Assembly: GCA_002305435.1 (NCBI GenBank)
Contig: DBQZ01000131.1
Location: 1,130 to 18,875, forward strand
Reading direction: 5' to 3'
Length of the DNA: 17,746 nt
Source: Clostridiales bacterium UBA1381
GTDB taxonomy: Bacteria; Bacillota; Clostridia; UBA1381
The notes beneath the pieces are model-generated. The model searched no databases and was not told the DNA's origin. It was given only the letters and a program-made list of their open reading frames with translations. Positions 1-6,309 of this stretch are shown here, in pieces. A program made the translations under genes and the position numbers. The stretch's first letter is position 1; every line of letters begins with the position of its first letter.

Positions 1-138
1 GGAGGAAGTGTCCCATGAATATTTTGTATCGCAGTAAGGGCAGCGCAGGTTGCAGCCGGCTGTGCGTATAAAGGTCACGCTAAGGCCGGTGCGCAGACCC
101 TCGCCGTCTATGCTGTCGAATATTTCGCAGATGTCCAT
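1..138 (-). CDS. queE: 7-carboxy-7-deazaguanine synthase QueE, N-terminal 46 residues (cut by window edge)
   Basis: QueE is a radical SAM enzyme that contracts 6-carboxytetrahydropterin to 7-carboxy-7-deazaguanine (CDG), the step between QueD and QueC in preQ0 synthesis. Translating the minus strand from the ATG at 138-136 gives an open frame to the window edge. It contains an N-terminal DSIDGEG segment typical of QueE and the cluster-binding CNLRCPYC motif (Cys29, Cys33, Cys36; CxxxCxxC) that ligates the 4Fe-4S cluster, followed by DTKYSW. The start codon directly follows the queD stop (TGAATG), and a GGAGGAG ribosome site lies inside the queD 3' end, so translation is probably coupled. The C-terminal part lies beyond position 1, so completeness cannot be judged. 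Family assignment is firm given the motif and the queC/queD neighbours. Confidence 0.93.
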   Translation of the reverse strand, partial: MDICEIFDSIDGEGLRTGLSVTFIRTAGCNLRCPYCDTKYSWDTSS

Positions 139-480
139 TCAGCTCTCCTCCCTGATGTAGGAGGCGGAGTTGTTCTCGCTCTCGCAAACGTCCACACGGA
201 AGCAGGCGGGGCCTAAAAGCTCGCAGATATGGCGGGCGAGATTTTCGGCTGTCGGGTTAAAGTCTACGACATCGTTTATGACCTTGTGGTCGAATTTGTC
301 GGTGACAGCCTTTTTTATATGGGTAAAATCCATAAGCATCCCGTTTTCGTCAAGCTCTGTTCCACGGAGGTATACGTCGATTATCCAGTTGTGGCCGTGA
401 AGCTCGGAGCATTTCGAGGGATAGTTGAGCTCAAGAAAATGTGCGGCGCTTATTTCAAGGCGTTTTCTTACTTCGTACAT
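139..480 (-). CDS. queD: 6-carboxy-5,6,7,8-tetrahydropterin synthase QueD
   Basis: QueD converts 7,8-dihydroneopterin triphosphate to 6-carboxytetrahydropterin, the first committed step to queuosine precursors. The 113-residue product has the size of a one-domain PTPS/QueD protein. It shows zinc ligands His14 (in SAAHFL) and His28/His30 (HGHNW) and the catalytic Cys24 in the spacing CSELHGHNW. This CxxxHGH arrangement is typical of QueD rather than of eukaryotic-type 6-pyruvoyltetrahydropterin synthase. The start ATG at 480-478 has a GGAGGAG site about 8 bases upstream, located within the end of queC. The gene overlaps queC by 13 bases and its stop abuts the queE start, giving the pathway-ordered unit queC-queD-queE. 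No GTP cyclohydrolase I gene is present here, so the substrate must come from folE elsewhere. Confidence 0.95.
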   Translation of the reverse strand: MYEVRKRLEISAAHFLELNYPSKCSELHGHNWIIDVYLRGTELDENGMLMDFTHIKKAVTDKFDHKVINDVVDFNPTAENLARHICELLGPACFRVDVCESENNSASYIREES

Positions 481-1145
481 TTATTCTTCTCCTCCATATA
501 TGCTTCATAACCACGGCGGCGCAGAGTGCAGGAGGGACAGTGTCCGCAGCCCTCGCCCTTTATGCCGTTGTAGCAGGTGAGGGTTTCATAACGGATAATA
601 TCGAGAACTCCCAGCTCGTCCGCAAGCGCCCATGTCTGTTTTTTATCGAGCCACATAAGCGGGGTGTGTATTACGAAATTGTAATCCATTGCAAGGTTCA
701 GGGTGACGTTTAATGATTTTACGAAAATATCACGGCAGTCGGGATAACCCGAAAAATCGGTTTCGCAAACGCCCGTCACAAGCTCCGATATTCCCCGCAC
801 CTTTGCGTAGATTGCGGCGTACGTCAAAAAGAGCATATTGCGCCCCTCAACGAAAGTGTTGGGAGGAGCGCCCTCGGGCTTTTCCTCGTCAACCGGTATA
901 TCAGCCCGTGTAAGTGCGTTCGGGGACAGCTCGTTTATTATCGGTGTTTTTACGATTTCAAACGGTATTCCGGCGTTTTTGCAGATTTCCTCGGCGCAGG
1001 AAAGCTCCGCCAAATGGCGCTGACCGTAGTCGAAGCCTATTGCAGAAACCCCATCCTTGCCGAAACGGCGTATTGCCCAGAAAAGGCAGGTAGTAGAATC
1101 CTGACCGCCCGAGAGGACGACCAGCGCTTTTTTATTATCAGTCAT
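468..1145 (-). CDS. queC: 7-cyano-7-deazaguanine (preQ0) synthase QueC
   Basis: QueC is an ATP-dependent amidotransferase-like ligase that converts CDG and ammonia to preQ0. The 225-residue protein has the N-terminal PP-loop SGGQDS (residues 12-17) that binds ATP pyrophosphate. Near the C-terminus there is a zinc site of four cysteines, Cys191, Cys200, Cys203 and Cys206 (C-x8-C-x2-C-x2-C), the family signature. Length is normal for the family. The start ATG at 1145-1143 is preceded by a GGAGAT site about 5 bases away. It lies 15 bases downstream of queF and overlaps queD by 13 bases, so it belongs to the same transcript. No defects were seen. PreQ0 made here is presumably reduced by the neighbouring QueF. 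Confidence 0.97.
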   Translation of the reverse strand: MTDNKKALVVLSGGQDSTTCLFWAIRRFGKDGVSAIGFDYGQRHLAELSCAEEICKNAGIPFEIVKTPIINELSPNALTRADIPVDEEKPEGAPPNTFVEGRNMLFLTYAAIYAKVRGISELVTGVCETDFSGYPDCRDIFVKSLNVTLNLAMDYNFVIHTPLMWLDKKQTWALADELGVLDIIRYETLTCYNGIKGEGCGHCPSCTLRRRGYEAYMEEKNKCTK

Positions 1146-1160
1146 TTTGTATCTCCTAAA

Positions 1161-1637
1161 TTATCTCATATCGAGGGAGCGAAAAAGCCTCTCCTCGGCG
1201 ATTTTTTCGTATTTTGTACCCGGTTTTGCGTAGTTTGCAAACGGGTATATCGAGATGCCGCCGCGCGGCGTGAATACCCCTTTTACCTCAAGATATTTCG
1301 GCTCCATAAGGCGTACAAGGTCCTTCATTATGATATTTACGCAGTCCTCGTGGAAGTCGCCCTGATTGCGGAAGCTGAAAAGGTAGAGCTTTAACGATTT
1401 GCTCTCGACCATGCGTTCTGCGGGGATGTAGTTTATCACTATTTCCGCAAAATCCGGCTGGCCGGTTATAGGACACAGCGAGGTAAATTCCGGACAGCGG
1501 AATGTTACCATGTAATCGTTGTCCGGGTGCTTGTTTGTAAACGTTTCCAAAACCTCGGGAGCATAGGTGTCTTTATACGTTGTATGCTTTGAGCCGAGAA
1601 GCGTAAGCCCCTCGTCTGTGCGGGAATTGTTGTTCAT
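1161..1637 (-). CDS. queF: NADPH-dependent 7-cyano-7-deazaguanine reductase QueF
   Basis: QueF reduces the nitrile of preQ0 to the aminomethyl group of preQ1 using NADPH. I chose the internal ATG at 1637-1635 (158 residues) instead of the longer frame open to 1694. From this start the nucleophile in CPEFTSLCP is Cys55, with Asp62 in TGQPDF and His96/Glu97 in GDFHED. This is the numbering I recall for the short unimodular Bacillus QueF, which also begins just before an EGxTLLG segment. Purine-rich GGAGG and AAAGG ribosome sites lie 13 and 8 bases upstream of this ATG, whereas the longer start at 1694 has none. The NADPH-binding segment ESKSLKLYLFSFRN is intact. It lies between tyrA (94-base gap) and queC (15-base gap) on the same strand. 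The gap carries two inverted repeats that may control it. Confidence 0.95.
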   Translation of the reverse strand: MNNNSRTDEGLTLLGSKHTTYKDTYAPEVLETFTNKHPDNDYMVTFRCPEFTSLCPITGQPDFAEIVINYIPAERMVESKSLKLYLFSFRNQGDFHEDCVNIIMKDLVRLMEPKYLEVKGVFTPRGGISIYPFANYAKPGTKYEKIAEERLFRSLDMR

Positions 1638-1650
1638 TATAAAAGCCTTT

Positions 1651-1674
1651 CCTCCGGTGTGATATGCCGGAAAA
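1651..1674 (-). promoter_or_regulatory. Hairpin overlapping the queF ribosome binding site
   Basis: On the minus strand TTTTCCGG (1674-1667) can pair with CCGGA plus following A residues (1657 onward) around the 9-base loop CATATCACA. The 3' arm overlaps the GGAGG at 1655-1651, so folding would hide part of the queF ribosome site. The core is only four GC pairs. I see no preQ1-I signature (no ACCC or A-rich pseudoknot tail), so a riboswitch is not claimed. Confidence 0.35.
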
Positions 1675-1688
1675 TAGAATATTGATTT

Positions 1689-1715
1689 TGACATTTAATT
1701 TTTCCGGAAATGTCA
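1689..1715. repeat. Perfect 8-bp inverted repeat between tyrA and queF
   Basis: TGACATTT and AAATGTCA (read on the minus strand, 1715-1708 and 1696-1689) are perfect complements separated by 11 bases. The arms are AT-rich. No T-run follows on the minus strand, so it is not a standard terminator for tyrA. It could be an operator or a small transcript hairpin. Confidence 0.5.
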
Positions 1716-1731
1716 TTTTGTGCAGTTTGCC

Positions 1732-2571
1732 TTAATCCATCAGCCACTTGAGCTTCTGGGAGGATGAGTGGCGCATTATACGTTTTAATTCCTCTGTATC
1801 GCCGCTTTTTACGGCGGAGTTGATCCTCTCAAGGCTTTGGCACATTTCGTCTATGCGTTCTGAGAGAGCGTCCTTGTTTTCGGTGAAAAGCTCGCTCCAC
1901 ATATCCTCGTTTATAACAGCCACTCTTGTGCAGTCACGCAAGCTTCCTGCGGAGAAAAAGCGGGAACGCTCTATCATGGGGCTGTCGCAGAGGGCGACGG
2001 CTACCACGTGCATGAGCTGGCTTGTGTAGGCGATTATATCGTCATGTTCCCGAGGAGAGGTGGTGACAACGTGTGTGCAGCCGATATATTCGGCAAGCTC
2101 TCTTACAAGGGCGATATTCTCAGGCCTGTTCTTGCGGGTGGGTGTGATTATGAACGAAGCCCCGTCAAAGAGCGTGTCGGTCGAGCTTTGATAGCCGCCG
2201 ACTTCCCGCCCTGCCATAGGATGTGCGCCTACAAAATCCACGCCCTCAGGAAGCAGCGGCAGGAGGTTTTTCACCATAAACTCCTTTACGCCCGAAACGT
2301 CTGTAATAAGCGCTCCGGGCTTTATGCTGTCTTTGTATTTTTCTATAAAATCCACGTTATTCTTGGGATACAGGCAGAGGATGATAAGGTCGGCGTCCTG
2401 TACGGCGTCGGCGCCGTCGCAGCTGCCCTCGTCTATTGCCCCGTCCGCCTTTGCTAAAAGCAGGGTGCGGCTGTCGGTATCGCAGCCGAATATGCGGCAG
2501 GAGTGGAAGCCTTTTAAGCGCCGTGCAATCGAGCCGCCGATTAGTCCCAAGCCTATCACGGCGATGTTCAT
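1732..2571 (-). CDS. tyrA: Prephenate dehydrogenase (tyrosine biosynthesis)
   Basis: The product oxidatively decarboxylates prephenate to 4-hydroxyphenylpyruvate with NAD(P)+, leading to tyrosine. The 279-residue protein starts with the dinucleotide-binding fold and the glycine motif GLGLIGGS (residues 7-14). It carries the TyrA signature GAHPMAGRE with the presumed catalytic His117. There is no fused chorismate mutase and no C-terminal ACT domain, so it is the short monofunctional form. I prefer the ATG at 2571-2569 over an in-frame upstream ATG at 2628. An AGAGGT ribosome site lies about 8 bases before 2571, the glycine motif begins at the expected distance, and 2628 falls essentially on the predicted transcription start. 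It heads the leftward transcript that also includes queF and queCDE. An arogenate dehydrogenase activity cannot be excluded from sequence. Confidence 0.93.
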   Translation of the reverse strand: MNIAVIGLGLIGGSIARRLKGFHSCRIFGCDTDSRTLLLAKADGAIDEGSCDGADAVQDADLIILCLYPKNNVDFIEKYKDSIKPGALITDVSGVKEFMVKNLLPLLPEGVDFVGAHPMAGREVGGYQSSTDTLFDGASFIITPTRKNRPENIALVRELAEYIGCTHVVTTSPREHDDIIAYTSQLMHVVAVALCDSPMIERSRFFSAGSLRDCTRVAVINEDMWSELFTENKDALSERIDEMCQSLERINSAVKSGDTEELKRIMRHSSSQKLKWLMD

Positions 2572-2636
2572 TAAGATGACCTCTTTTCTTTCGGCAAAGC
2601 GTGCGCCCTGCCGGCTAAAACTTCTCATACAAAATT

Positions 2637-2666
2637 ATTATACCACAAAACCATAGCCGCCGTCAA
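2637..2666 (-). promoter_or_regulatory. Sigma-A type promoter of tyrA with extended -10
   Basis: On the minus strand TTGACG (2666-2661) is followed after 18 bases by a perfect TATAAT (2642-2637), with a TGG just upstream forming an extended -10 (TGnTATAAT). Transcription would begin near 2630, leaving about 58 untranslated bases before the tyrA ATG at 2571. Confidence 0.85.
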
Positions 2667-2724
2667 TACCAAATCCAAAGGCGCAAAAAAGGTCGATTAT
2701 GAAATTTTTCTTTTGTAAAATAGT

Positions 2725-2742
2725 CAAAATCAACAGATTTTG
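2725..2742. repeat. Short inverted repeat CAAAATC/GATTTTG in the divergent region
   Basis: CAAAATC (2725-2731) and GATTTTG (2736-2742) are perfect complements with a 4-base spacer AACA. The repeat lies between the two divergent promoters, upstream of both -35 boxes. Position and symmetry suit a repressor or activator site, but AT-rich DNA gives such repeats by chance fairly often. Confidence 0.3.
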
Positions 2743-2829
2743 CCAGAAATATCCATAAAGCCGGAAAAAGAATGTTAATTTCGCCGAATAATAATGAATA
2801 AAATGGAAACAGTTTTGTAAAAAGTGATA

Positions 2830-2858
2830 TTGACTTTAAAAGCGTAATGTGGTAACAT
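2830..2858 (+). promoter_or_regulatory. Sigma-A type promoter of the hom-thrB-lysC operon
   Basis: TTGACT (2830-2835) and TAACAT (2853-2858) are spaced by 17 bases, and TG at 2850-2851 gives an extended -10. Transcription would start about 2864-2866, so the leader before hom is about 97 bases. It resembles the tyrA promoter in having TGTGG directly before the -10 hexamer. Confidence 0.8.
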
Positions 2859-2866
2859 AAGTAAAA

Positions 2867-2941
2867 ATGAAAAAAACAGGCCGAAAAATGACAAAGGAAA
2901 CGACTGTCAGCCGCAAAAAAGGGCGTCGGCCGGGCAAATAA
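2867..2941 (+). CDS. Possible 24-residue Lys/Thr-rich leader peptide of the threonine operon
   Basis: An ATG at 2867, within a few bases of the predicted transcription start, opens a 24-codon frame ending in TAA at 2939-2941, directly ahead of the hom ribosome site. It encodes 7 Lys and 4 Thr (Thr at 4, 9, 12 and 13, including an adjacent pair) plus 4 Arg. Lys and Thr are end products of the aspartate pathway encoded downstream, as in attenuation leader peptides. Against this: there is no ribosome binding site, so it would have to be translated leaderless, and no terminator with a T-run overlaps it. A-rich DNA also yields Lys codons by chance. This is a low-confidence gene call. Confidence 0.25.
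   Translation: MKKTGRKMTKETTVSRKKGRRPGK
2879..2931 (+). promoter_or_regulatory. Alternative stems in the hom leader
   Basis: GGCCG (2879-2883) can pair with CGGCC (2927-2931), enclosing an inner stem TGACA (2889-2893)/TGTCA (2905-2909). A competing pairing joins GCCG (2910-2913) to CGGC (2927-2930). The two shapes exclude each other, as in leaders that switch, but the stems are short and no T-tract follows. Any control would therefore act on translation or processing rather than by intrinsic termination. Confidence 0.3.
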
Positions 2942-2961
2942 AAATCGGAGGGGAAAATCAA

Positions 2962-4173
2962 ATGGCAAATGTCGCTATCATGGGCTACGGCACAGTCGGA
3001 AGCGGTGTGTATGAGATATTAAAAACCAATTCCAAAAACATCACCCGCCGCGCAAGAGGCGAAGAGATAAACATCAAGCGTATACTTGATATACGTGATT
3101 TTGAAGATCATCCGGAGAAGGAGCTTTTCACGAAGGATTTTAACGACATCCTAAACGATGATTCGATAGAGGTGATAGTGGAGGTTATGGGCGGCCTGCA
3201 TCCGGCGTATGAGTTTACAAAATCGCTTTTAGAGGCAGGAAAGAGCGTTGTGACCTCGAACAAGGAGCTTGTGGCAACGCATGGCACGGAGCTTTTGAAG
3301 ATAGCGGTGGACAAAAACTGCAACTACCTGTTTGAGGCAAGCGTCGGCGGCGGTATCCCCATAATCCGCCCGATGCACCAGTGTTTGACGGCAAACAATA
3401 TCCAGCGCATAACAGGTATATTAAACGGCACGACGAATTTCATCCTGAACGAGATGATAAAAAACGGCAGCACTTTCGAGGAAGCTTTGGCAGACGCCCA
3501 AAAGAGGGGTTATGCCGAGCGCAATCCGGCAGCCGATATTGAGGGTCACGACGCCTGCCGCAAGATAGCAATACTTGCCTCCTTAGCGTCGGGAGTTTTC
3601 GTTGACTACAACGATATAAAGACAGAGGGAATTACAAATATAACCCTCGACGACGTGAGATACGTCCGTTCGATCGGCGGTGTGGTAAAGCTTATAGGCT
3701 ATGCCGAGTTTATGGAGGACGGCAAGATATACTCTGTAGTATGCCCAATGATAGTGAACAATACCTCTCCTTTGGCAGGCGTTGACGGGGTATTTAACGC
3801 AATCATGGTAACGGGCGATTACGTAGGCGACGTTATGTTCTACGGCAAGGGCGCAGGAAAGCTCCCCACGGCAAGCGCTGTGGTTGCCGATGTTATAGAT
3901 GAGGTCAATCACCTCGAGCGCAGCAAGCGCATACAATGGGTCAAGGCGGATAAAGAGGTAATGGCAAGCCCCGACGATAAGAAGTTCTGCTATTTCGTAA
4001 GAACGAACAGGGGAGCGGTAACGGTCAAATCGCTTTTCGAGGGCTGCCGTTTCGTAGAGAGCATAGTAGCAGGGGAGATAGCGTTTGTGACGGCTCCGCT
4101 GTCACCGTCTGAAAGAGATGAAAAATTCAAGGAGCTTGGCAGCGTGGTATCGAGCCTGCGGATACTGCAATGA
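2962..4173 (+). CDS. hom: Homoserine dehydrogenase
   Basis: Hom reduces aspartate-4-semialdehyde to homoserine with NAD(P)H, the branch to threonine and methionine. The 403-residue protein has an N-terminal Rossmann motif GYGTVG (residues 8-13), the TSNKELVATHG segment and the ILNGTTNFIL catalytic-domain block. The signature NPAADIEGHDACRK supplies Asp197 and Lys201. With Glu186, these keep the spacing of the catalytic/substrate residues Glu208, Asp219 and Lys223 of yeast Hom6. The last 70 residues or so form a short regulatory-like tail that may be a degenerate ACT domain; the Bacillus enzyme is slightly longer with a clear ACT domain. GGAGGGG at 2947-2953 sits 8 bases before the ATG. The stop overlaps the thrB start (ATGA), so the two are translationally coupled. 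There is no fused aspartokinase. Confidence 0.96.
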   Translation: MANVAIMGYGTVGSGVYEILKTNSKNITRRARGEEINIKRILDIRDFEDHPEKELFTKDFNDILNDDSIEVIVEVMGGLHPAYEFTKSLLEAGKSVVTSNKELVATHGTELLKIAVDKNCNYLFEASVGGGIPIIRPMHQCLTANNIQRITGILNGTTNFILNEMIKNGSTFEEALADAQKRGYAERNPAADIEGHDACRKIAILASLASGVFVDYNDIKTEGITNITLDDVRYVRSIGGVVKLIGYAEFMEDGKIYSVVCPMIVNNTSPLAGVDGVFNAIMVTGDYVGDVMFYGKGAGKLPTASAVVADVIDEVNHLERSKRIQWVKADKEVMASPDDKKFCYFVRTNRGAVTVKSLFEGCRFVESIVAGEIAFVTAPLSPSERDEKFKELGSVVSSLRILQ

Positions 4174-5096
4174 TATGCGTGAGAGTTCCGGCGACAAGCG
4201 CCAATATGGGGCCGGGGTTTGACAGTCTCGGCGTAGCATTGAACCTATATAACCGGATGACGTTTGAGGAAATAGACGAGGGGCTTGAGATAACGACAAA
4301 AAAACCGGGAGGTTACGTGCCGGATAACGAAAATAACCTCATATACCGGGCGATGAAGAGGGTATTTGATAAAACGGGGTATTCGCCGAAAGGGCTTAGG
4401 ATACAGCAGAAAAGCGACATCCCGATGACACGGGGGCTTGGCTCCTCAAGCGCCTGCATAATCGGCGGGATGCTTGCAGCCAACGTCATGAGCGGGCGGA
4501 CGCTTTCATATAAGCAGATACTCGACATGGCGGCTGAGATGGAGGGGCATCCGGATAACGTTGCTCCGGCTTTGTACGGCGGATTTTGCGCCGCCTGCCG
4601 GGAGGACGGACGGGTCGAGGCAAAAAGCGTCAAGCTGACGCCGAAACTCACGTTTGCTGTAATGATACCGGATTATTTCGTAGCAACAAAGCAGTCGCGC
4701 ACGGTGCTTCCGGAAATGGTGAGCCGAGCCGATGCTTCATTTAATATATCAAGAGCGTCGCTTCTGACGATGGCGCTGATGAGCGAGGACTGGGAGCTGC
4801 TTGACACAGCCTGCCGGGACAGGATGCATCAGCCGTACAGAAGTGCGTATATAGACGGCATGGAGGAAATCTTCGCCCAAAGCCGCAAATGCGGGGCAAA
4901 GGCCGCTTATTTGAGCGGATCGGGGCCGACGATAGTTGCGGTGCTTACACAGGGGCAGGAGCAGTTCTGCCGCCGGATGGAGGATTTTTTCAGGGAGAAC
5001 TCCCATAAATGGACCTGCCGGCTGCTGTTGGCAGATAATGTGGGCGCAGTAGTCAGCGAAAAGCCGGCAGAAGATGCCCGCATGGAAAGGATGTAG
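4170..5096 (+). CDS. thrB: Homoserine kinase
   Basis: ThrB phosphorylates homoserine to O-phosphohomoserine, the substrate of threonine synthase. The 308-residue protein is a GHMP kinase with the N-terminal PATSANMGPGFDSLG block (from residue 7), the ATP-binding glycine/serine loop RGLGSSSA (residues 88-95) and the EGHPDNVAPALYGG segment. The C-terminal motif 3 reads AAYLSGSGPTIVAV. Length fits bacterial ThrB. The ATG is embedded in the hom stop (ATGA), so it has no separate ribosome site and depends on coupling. lysC follows after 6 bases. Threonine synthase (thrC) is not adjacent, so the last step must be encoded elsewhere. Confidence 0.96.
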   Translation: MICVRVPATSANMGPGFDSLGVALNLYNRMTFEEIDEGLEITTKKPGGYVPDNENNLIYRAMKRVFDKTGYSPKGLRIQQKSDIPMTRGLGSSSACIIGGMLAANVMSGRTLSYKQILDMAAEMEGHPDNVAPALYGGFCAACREDGRVEAKSVKLTPKLTFAVMIPDYFVATKQSRTVLPEMVSRADASFNISRASLLTMALMSEDWELLDTACRDRMHQPYRSAYIDGMEEIFAQSRKCGAKAAYLSGSGPTIVAVLTQGQEQFCRRMEDFFRENSHKWTCRLLLADNVGAVVSEKPAEDARMERM

Positions 5097-5102
5097 AAAA
5101 AG

Positions 5103-6308
5103 ATGGCATTGATCGTTCAGAAATACGGCGGTACTTCTGTAAAGGACGCCGAAAGAGTAATGAATGTTGCAAACCGTATAGTAAACGCTTATAAGGACGG
5201 CAACGATGTTGTAGTGGCAGTATCGGCTCAGGGCGATACGACGGATGAATTGATAGAAAAGGCGAAAGAGATAAATCCCGCCGCTTCAAAGCGGGAGATG
5301 GATATGCTTTTGTCCACAGGCGAGCAGATTTCGATTGCCCTTTTGGCGATGGCGATAGAAAAGCTGGGCTGTCCTGTAATATCGCTTACAGGCTGGCAGG
5401 CAGGTATGCAGACCGACAGACGTCATTCAAACGCACGCATAAAGAGGATAAATACCGAAAGACTCCACGATGAGCTTGATCAGCACAAGATAGTAATCGT
5501 GGCAGGCTTCCAGGGGATAAATTCCAAGGATGATATAACAACTCTCGGAAGAGGCGGTTCTGATACCTCGGCGGTTGCTTTGGCAGCGGCTTTGGGCGCT
5601 GATGTCTGCGAGATATACACAGACGTTGACGGCGTGTATACGGCAGACCCCAGAATTGTGAAGAACGCATTTAAGCTCGACGATATTTCATATGACGAGA
5701 TGCTTGAGCTTGCAAGTCTGGGAGCTAATGTGCTTCATAACAGAAGCGTTGAAATGGCTAAGAAATACAACGTAAAGCTGGCAGTTAAGTCCAGTCTTAA
5801 TAATAACGAGGGAACTTACGTTAAGGAGGTAGAACAAGTGGAAAAGATGCTGGTCAGAGGAGTAACAAGAGATAACGACGTGGCAAGAATTGCTCTTTGC
5901 GGAGTGGAGGATACGCCGGGCAAGGCATTCCAGGTATTCTCGATGCTGTCGAAGAAGAATATATCGGTAGACCTTATCATACAGTCGATAGGAAGCGAGG
6001 GCATAAAGGACATCAGCTTCACCGTTACCGAGGGCGACCTTGACGAGACGCTTGCTCTTATCGAGGAAAACAAGGATATGATAAAGGCAAAAGACGTTAA
6101 GTGGACGAAAGACGTTTCAAAGGTATCTGTAGTAGGTGCGGGCATGGTAAACAACGCCGGCGTTGCAACAGCTGTGTTTGAGGCTCTCTACAACGCCCAC
6201 ATCAACATCAGCATGATTGCGACCTCCGAGATAAAAATATCCGTCCTCGTAGACAGGAAGGACGCAGAGCGTGCCGTTGAGGCAATCCACGACAAGTTCT
6301 TCGGCTGA
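5103..6308 (+). CDS. lysC: Aspartate kinase (aspartokinase), likely with an internally initiated beta subunit
   Basis: LysC phosphorylates aspartate, the first step to lysine, threonine, methionine and diaminopimelate. The 401-residue protein has an N-terminal amino-acid kinase domain with KYGGTSV (residues 7-13), the LGRGGSDTSAVALAAAL block and TDVDGVYTADPRIV. Two C-terminal ACT domains follow from about residue 250; they bind the feedback amino acid, usually lysine and/or threonine. The only site upstream of the ATG is AAAGGA at 11 bases, so initiation may rely on read-through from thrB, whose stop is 6 bases away. A very strong ribosome site inside the gene (5821-5830) precedes an in-frame GTG at codon 246. 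This would yield a separate 156-residue ACT-only subunit, as known for Bacillus aspartokinase II. Placement with hom and thrB suggests a threonine-oriented isozyme. Confidence 0.96.
   Translation: MALIVQKYGGTSVKDAERVMNVANRIVNAYKDGNDVVVAVSAQGDTTDELIEKAKEINPAASKREMDMLLSTGEQISIALLAMAIEKLGCPVISLTGWQAGMQTDRRHSNARIKRINTERLHDELDQHKIVIVAGFQGINSKDDITTLGRGGSDTSAVALAAALGADVCEIYTDVDGVYTADPRIVKNAFKLDDISYDEMLELASLGANVLHNRSVEMAKKYNVKLAVKSSLNNNEGTYVKEVEQVEKMLVRGVTRDNDVARIALCGVEDTPGKAFQVFSMLSKKNISVDLIIQSIGSEGIKDISFTVTEGDLDETLALIEENKDMIKAKDVKWTKDVSKVSVVGAGMVNNAGVATAVFEALYNAHINISMIATSEIKISVLVDRKDAERAVEAIHDKFFG
5821..5840 (+). promoter_or_regulatory. Internal ribosome binding site and GTG start for the LysC beta subunit
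   Basis: TTAAGGAGGT (5821-5830) is an almost complete complement of the 16S rRNA 3' end. Seven bases later comes GTG (5838-5840), in frame with lysC as codon 246; an ATG follows at 5847. The site falls in the linker between the kinase domain and the first ACT domain and is much stronger than the site at the gene's own start. Bacillus subtilis and Corynebacterium aspartokinases make a beta subunit from an internal start at nearly the same place. Confidence 0.75.
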
Positions 6309-6309
6309 G

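Larger units (their letters stand above)
2572..2961. other. Divergent intergenic control region between tyrA and hom
   Basis: This 390-base AT-rich stretch has no convincing long gene. It contains the tyrA promoter (2637-2666, minus), an inverted repeat (2725-2742), the hom promoter (2830-2858, plus), a short leader reading frame (2867-2941) and leader stems just before hom. Between 2667 and 2829 I see only A/T-rich DNA that could act as UP elements or operator space. The minus-strand open frame across 2663-2968 is Phe-rich and low-complexity and looks accidental. Confidence 0.8.

Noticed and set aside
1638..1694. Longer queF starting at the ATG at 1694
   Set aside because: The added 19 residues have no counterpart in the unimodular QueF family as I know it, there is no ribosome site, and the internal start gives the expected Cys55/Asp62 numbering.
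1689..1715. Inverted repeat after tyrA as an intrinsic terminator
   Set aside because: No T-run follows on the minus strand and the stem is AT-rich; queF is likely cotranscribed.
2572..2628. Longer tyrA starting at the ATG at 2628
   Set aside because: It coincides with the predicted transcription start, lacks a ribosome site and would place 19 extra residues before the Rossmann strand.
2663..2968. Minus-strand 101-codon open frame across the tyrA-hom intergenic region
   Set aside because: The translation is Phe/Leu-rich low complexity from A-rich DNA, has no ribosome site, and crosses the hom promoter and start. It looks accidental.
6271..6309. Longer rlmB starting inside lysC at 6271
   Set aside because: The extra residues are the out-of-frame translation of the lysC end; family members begin at the segment starting at 6310.
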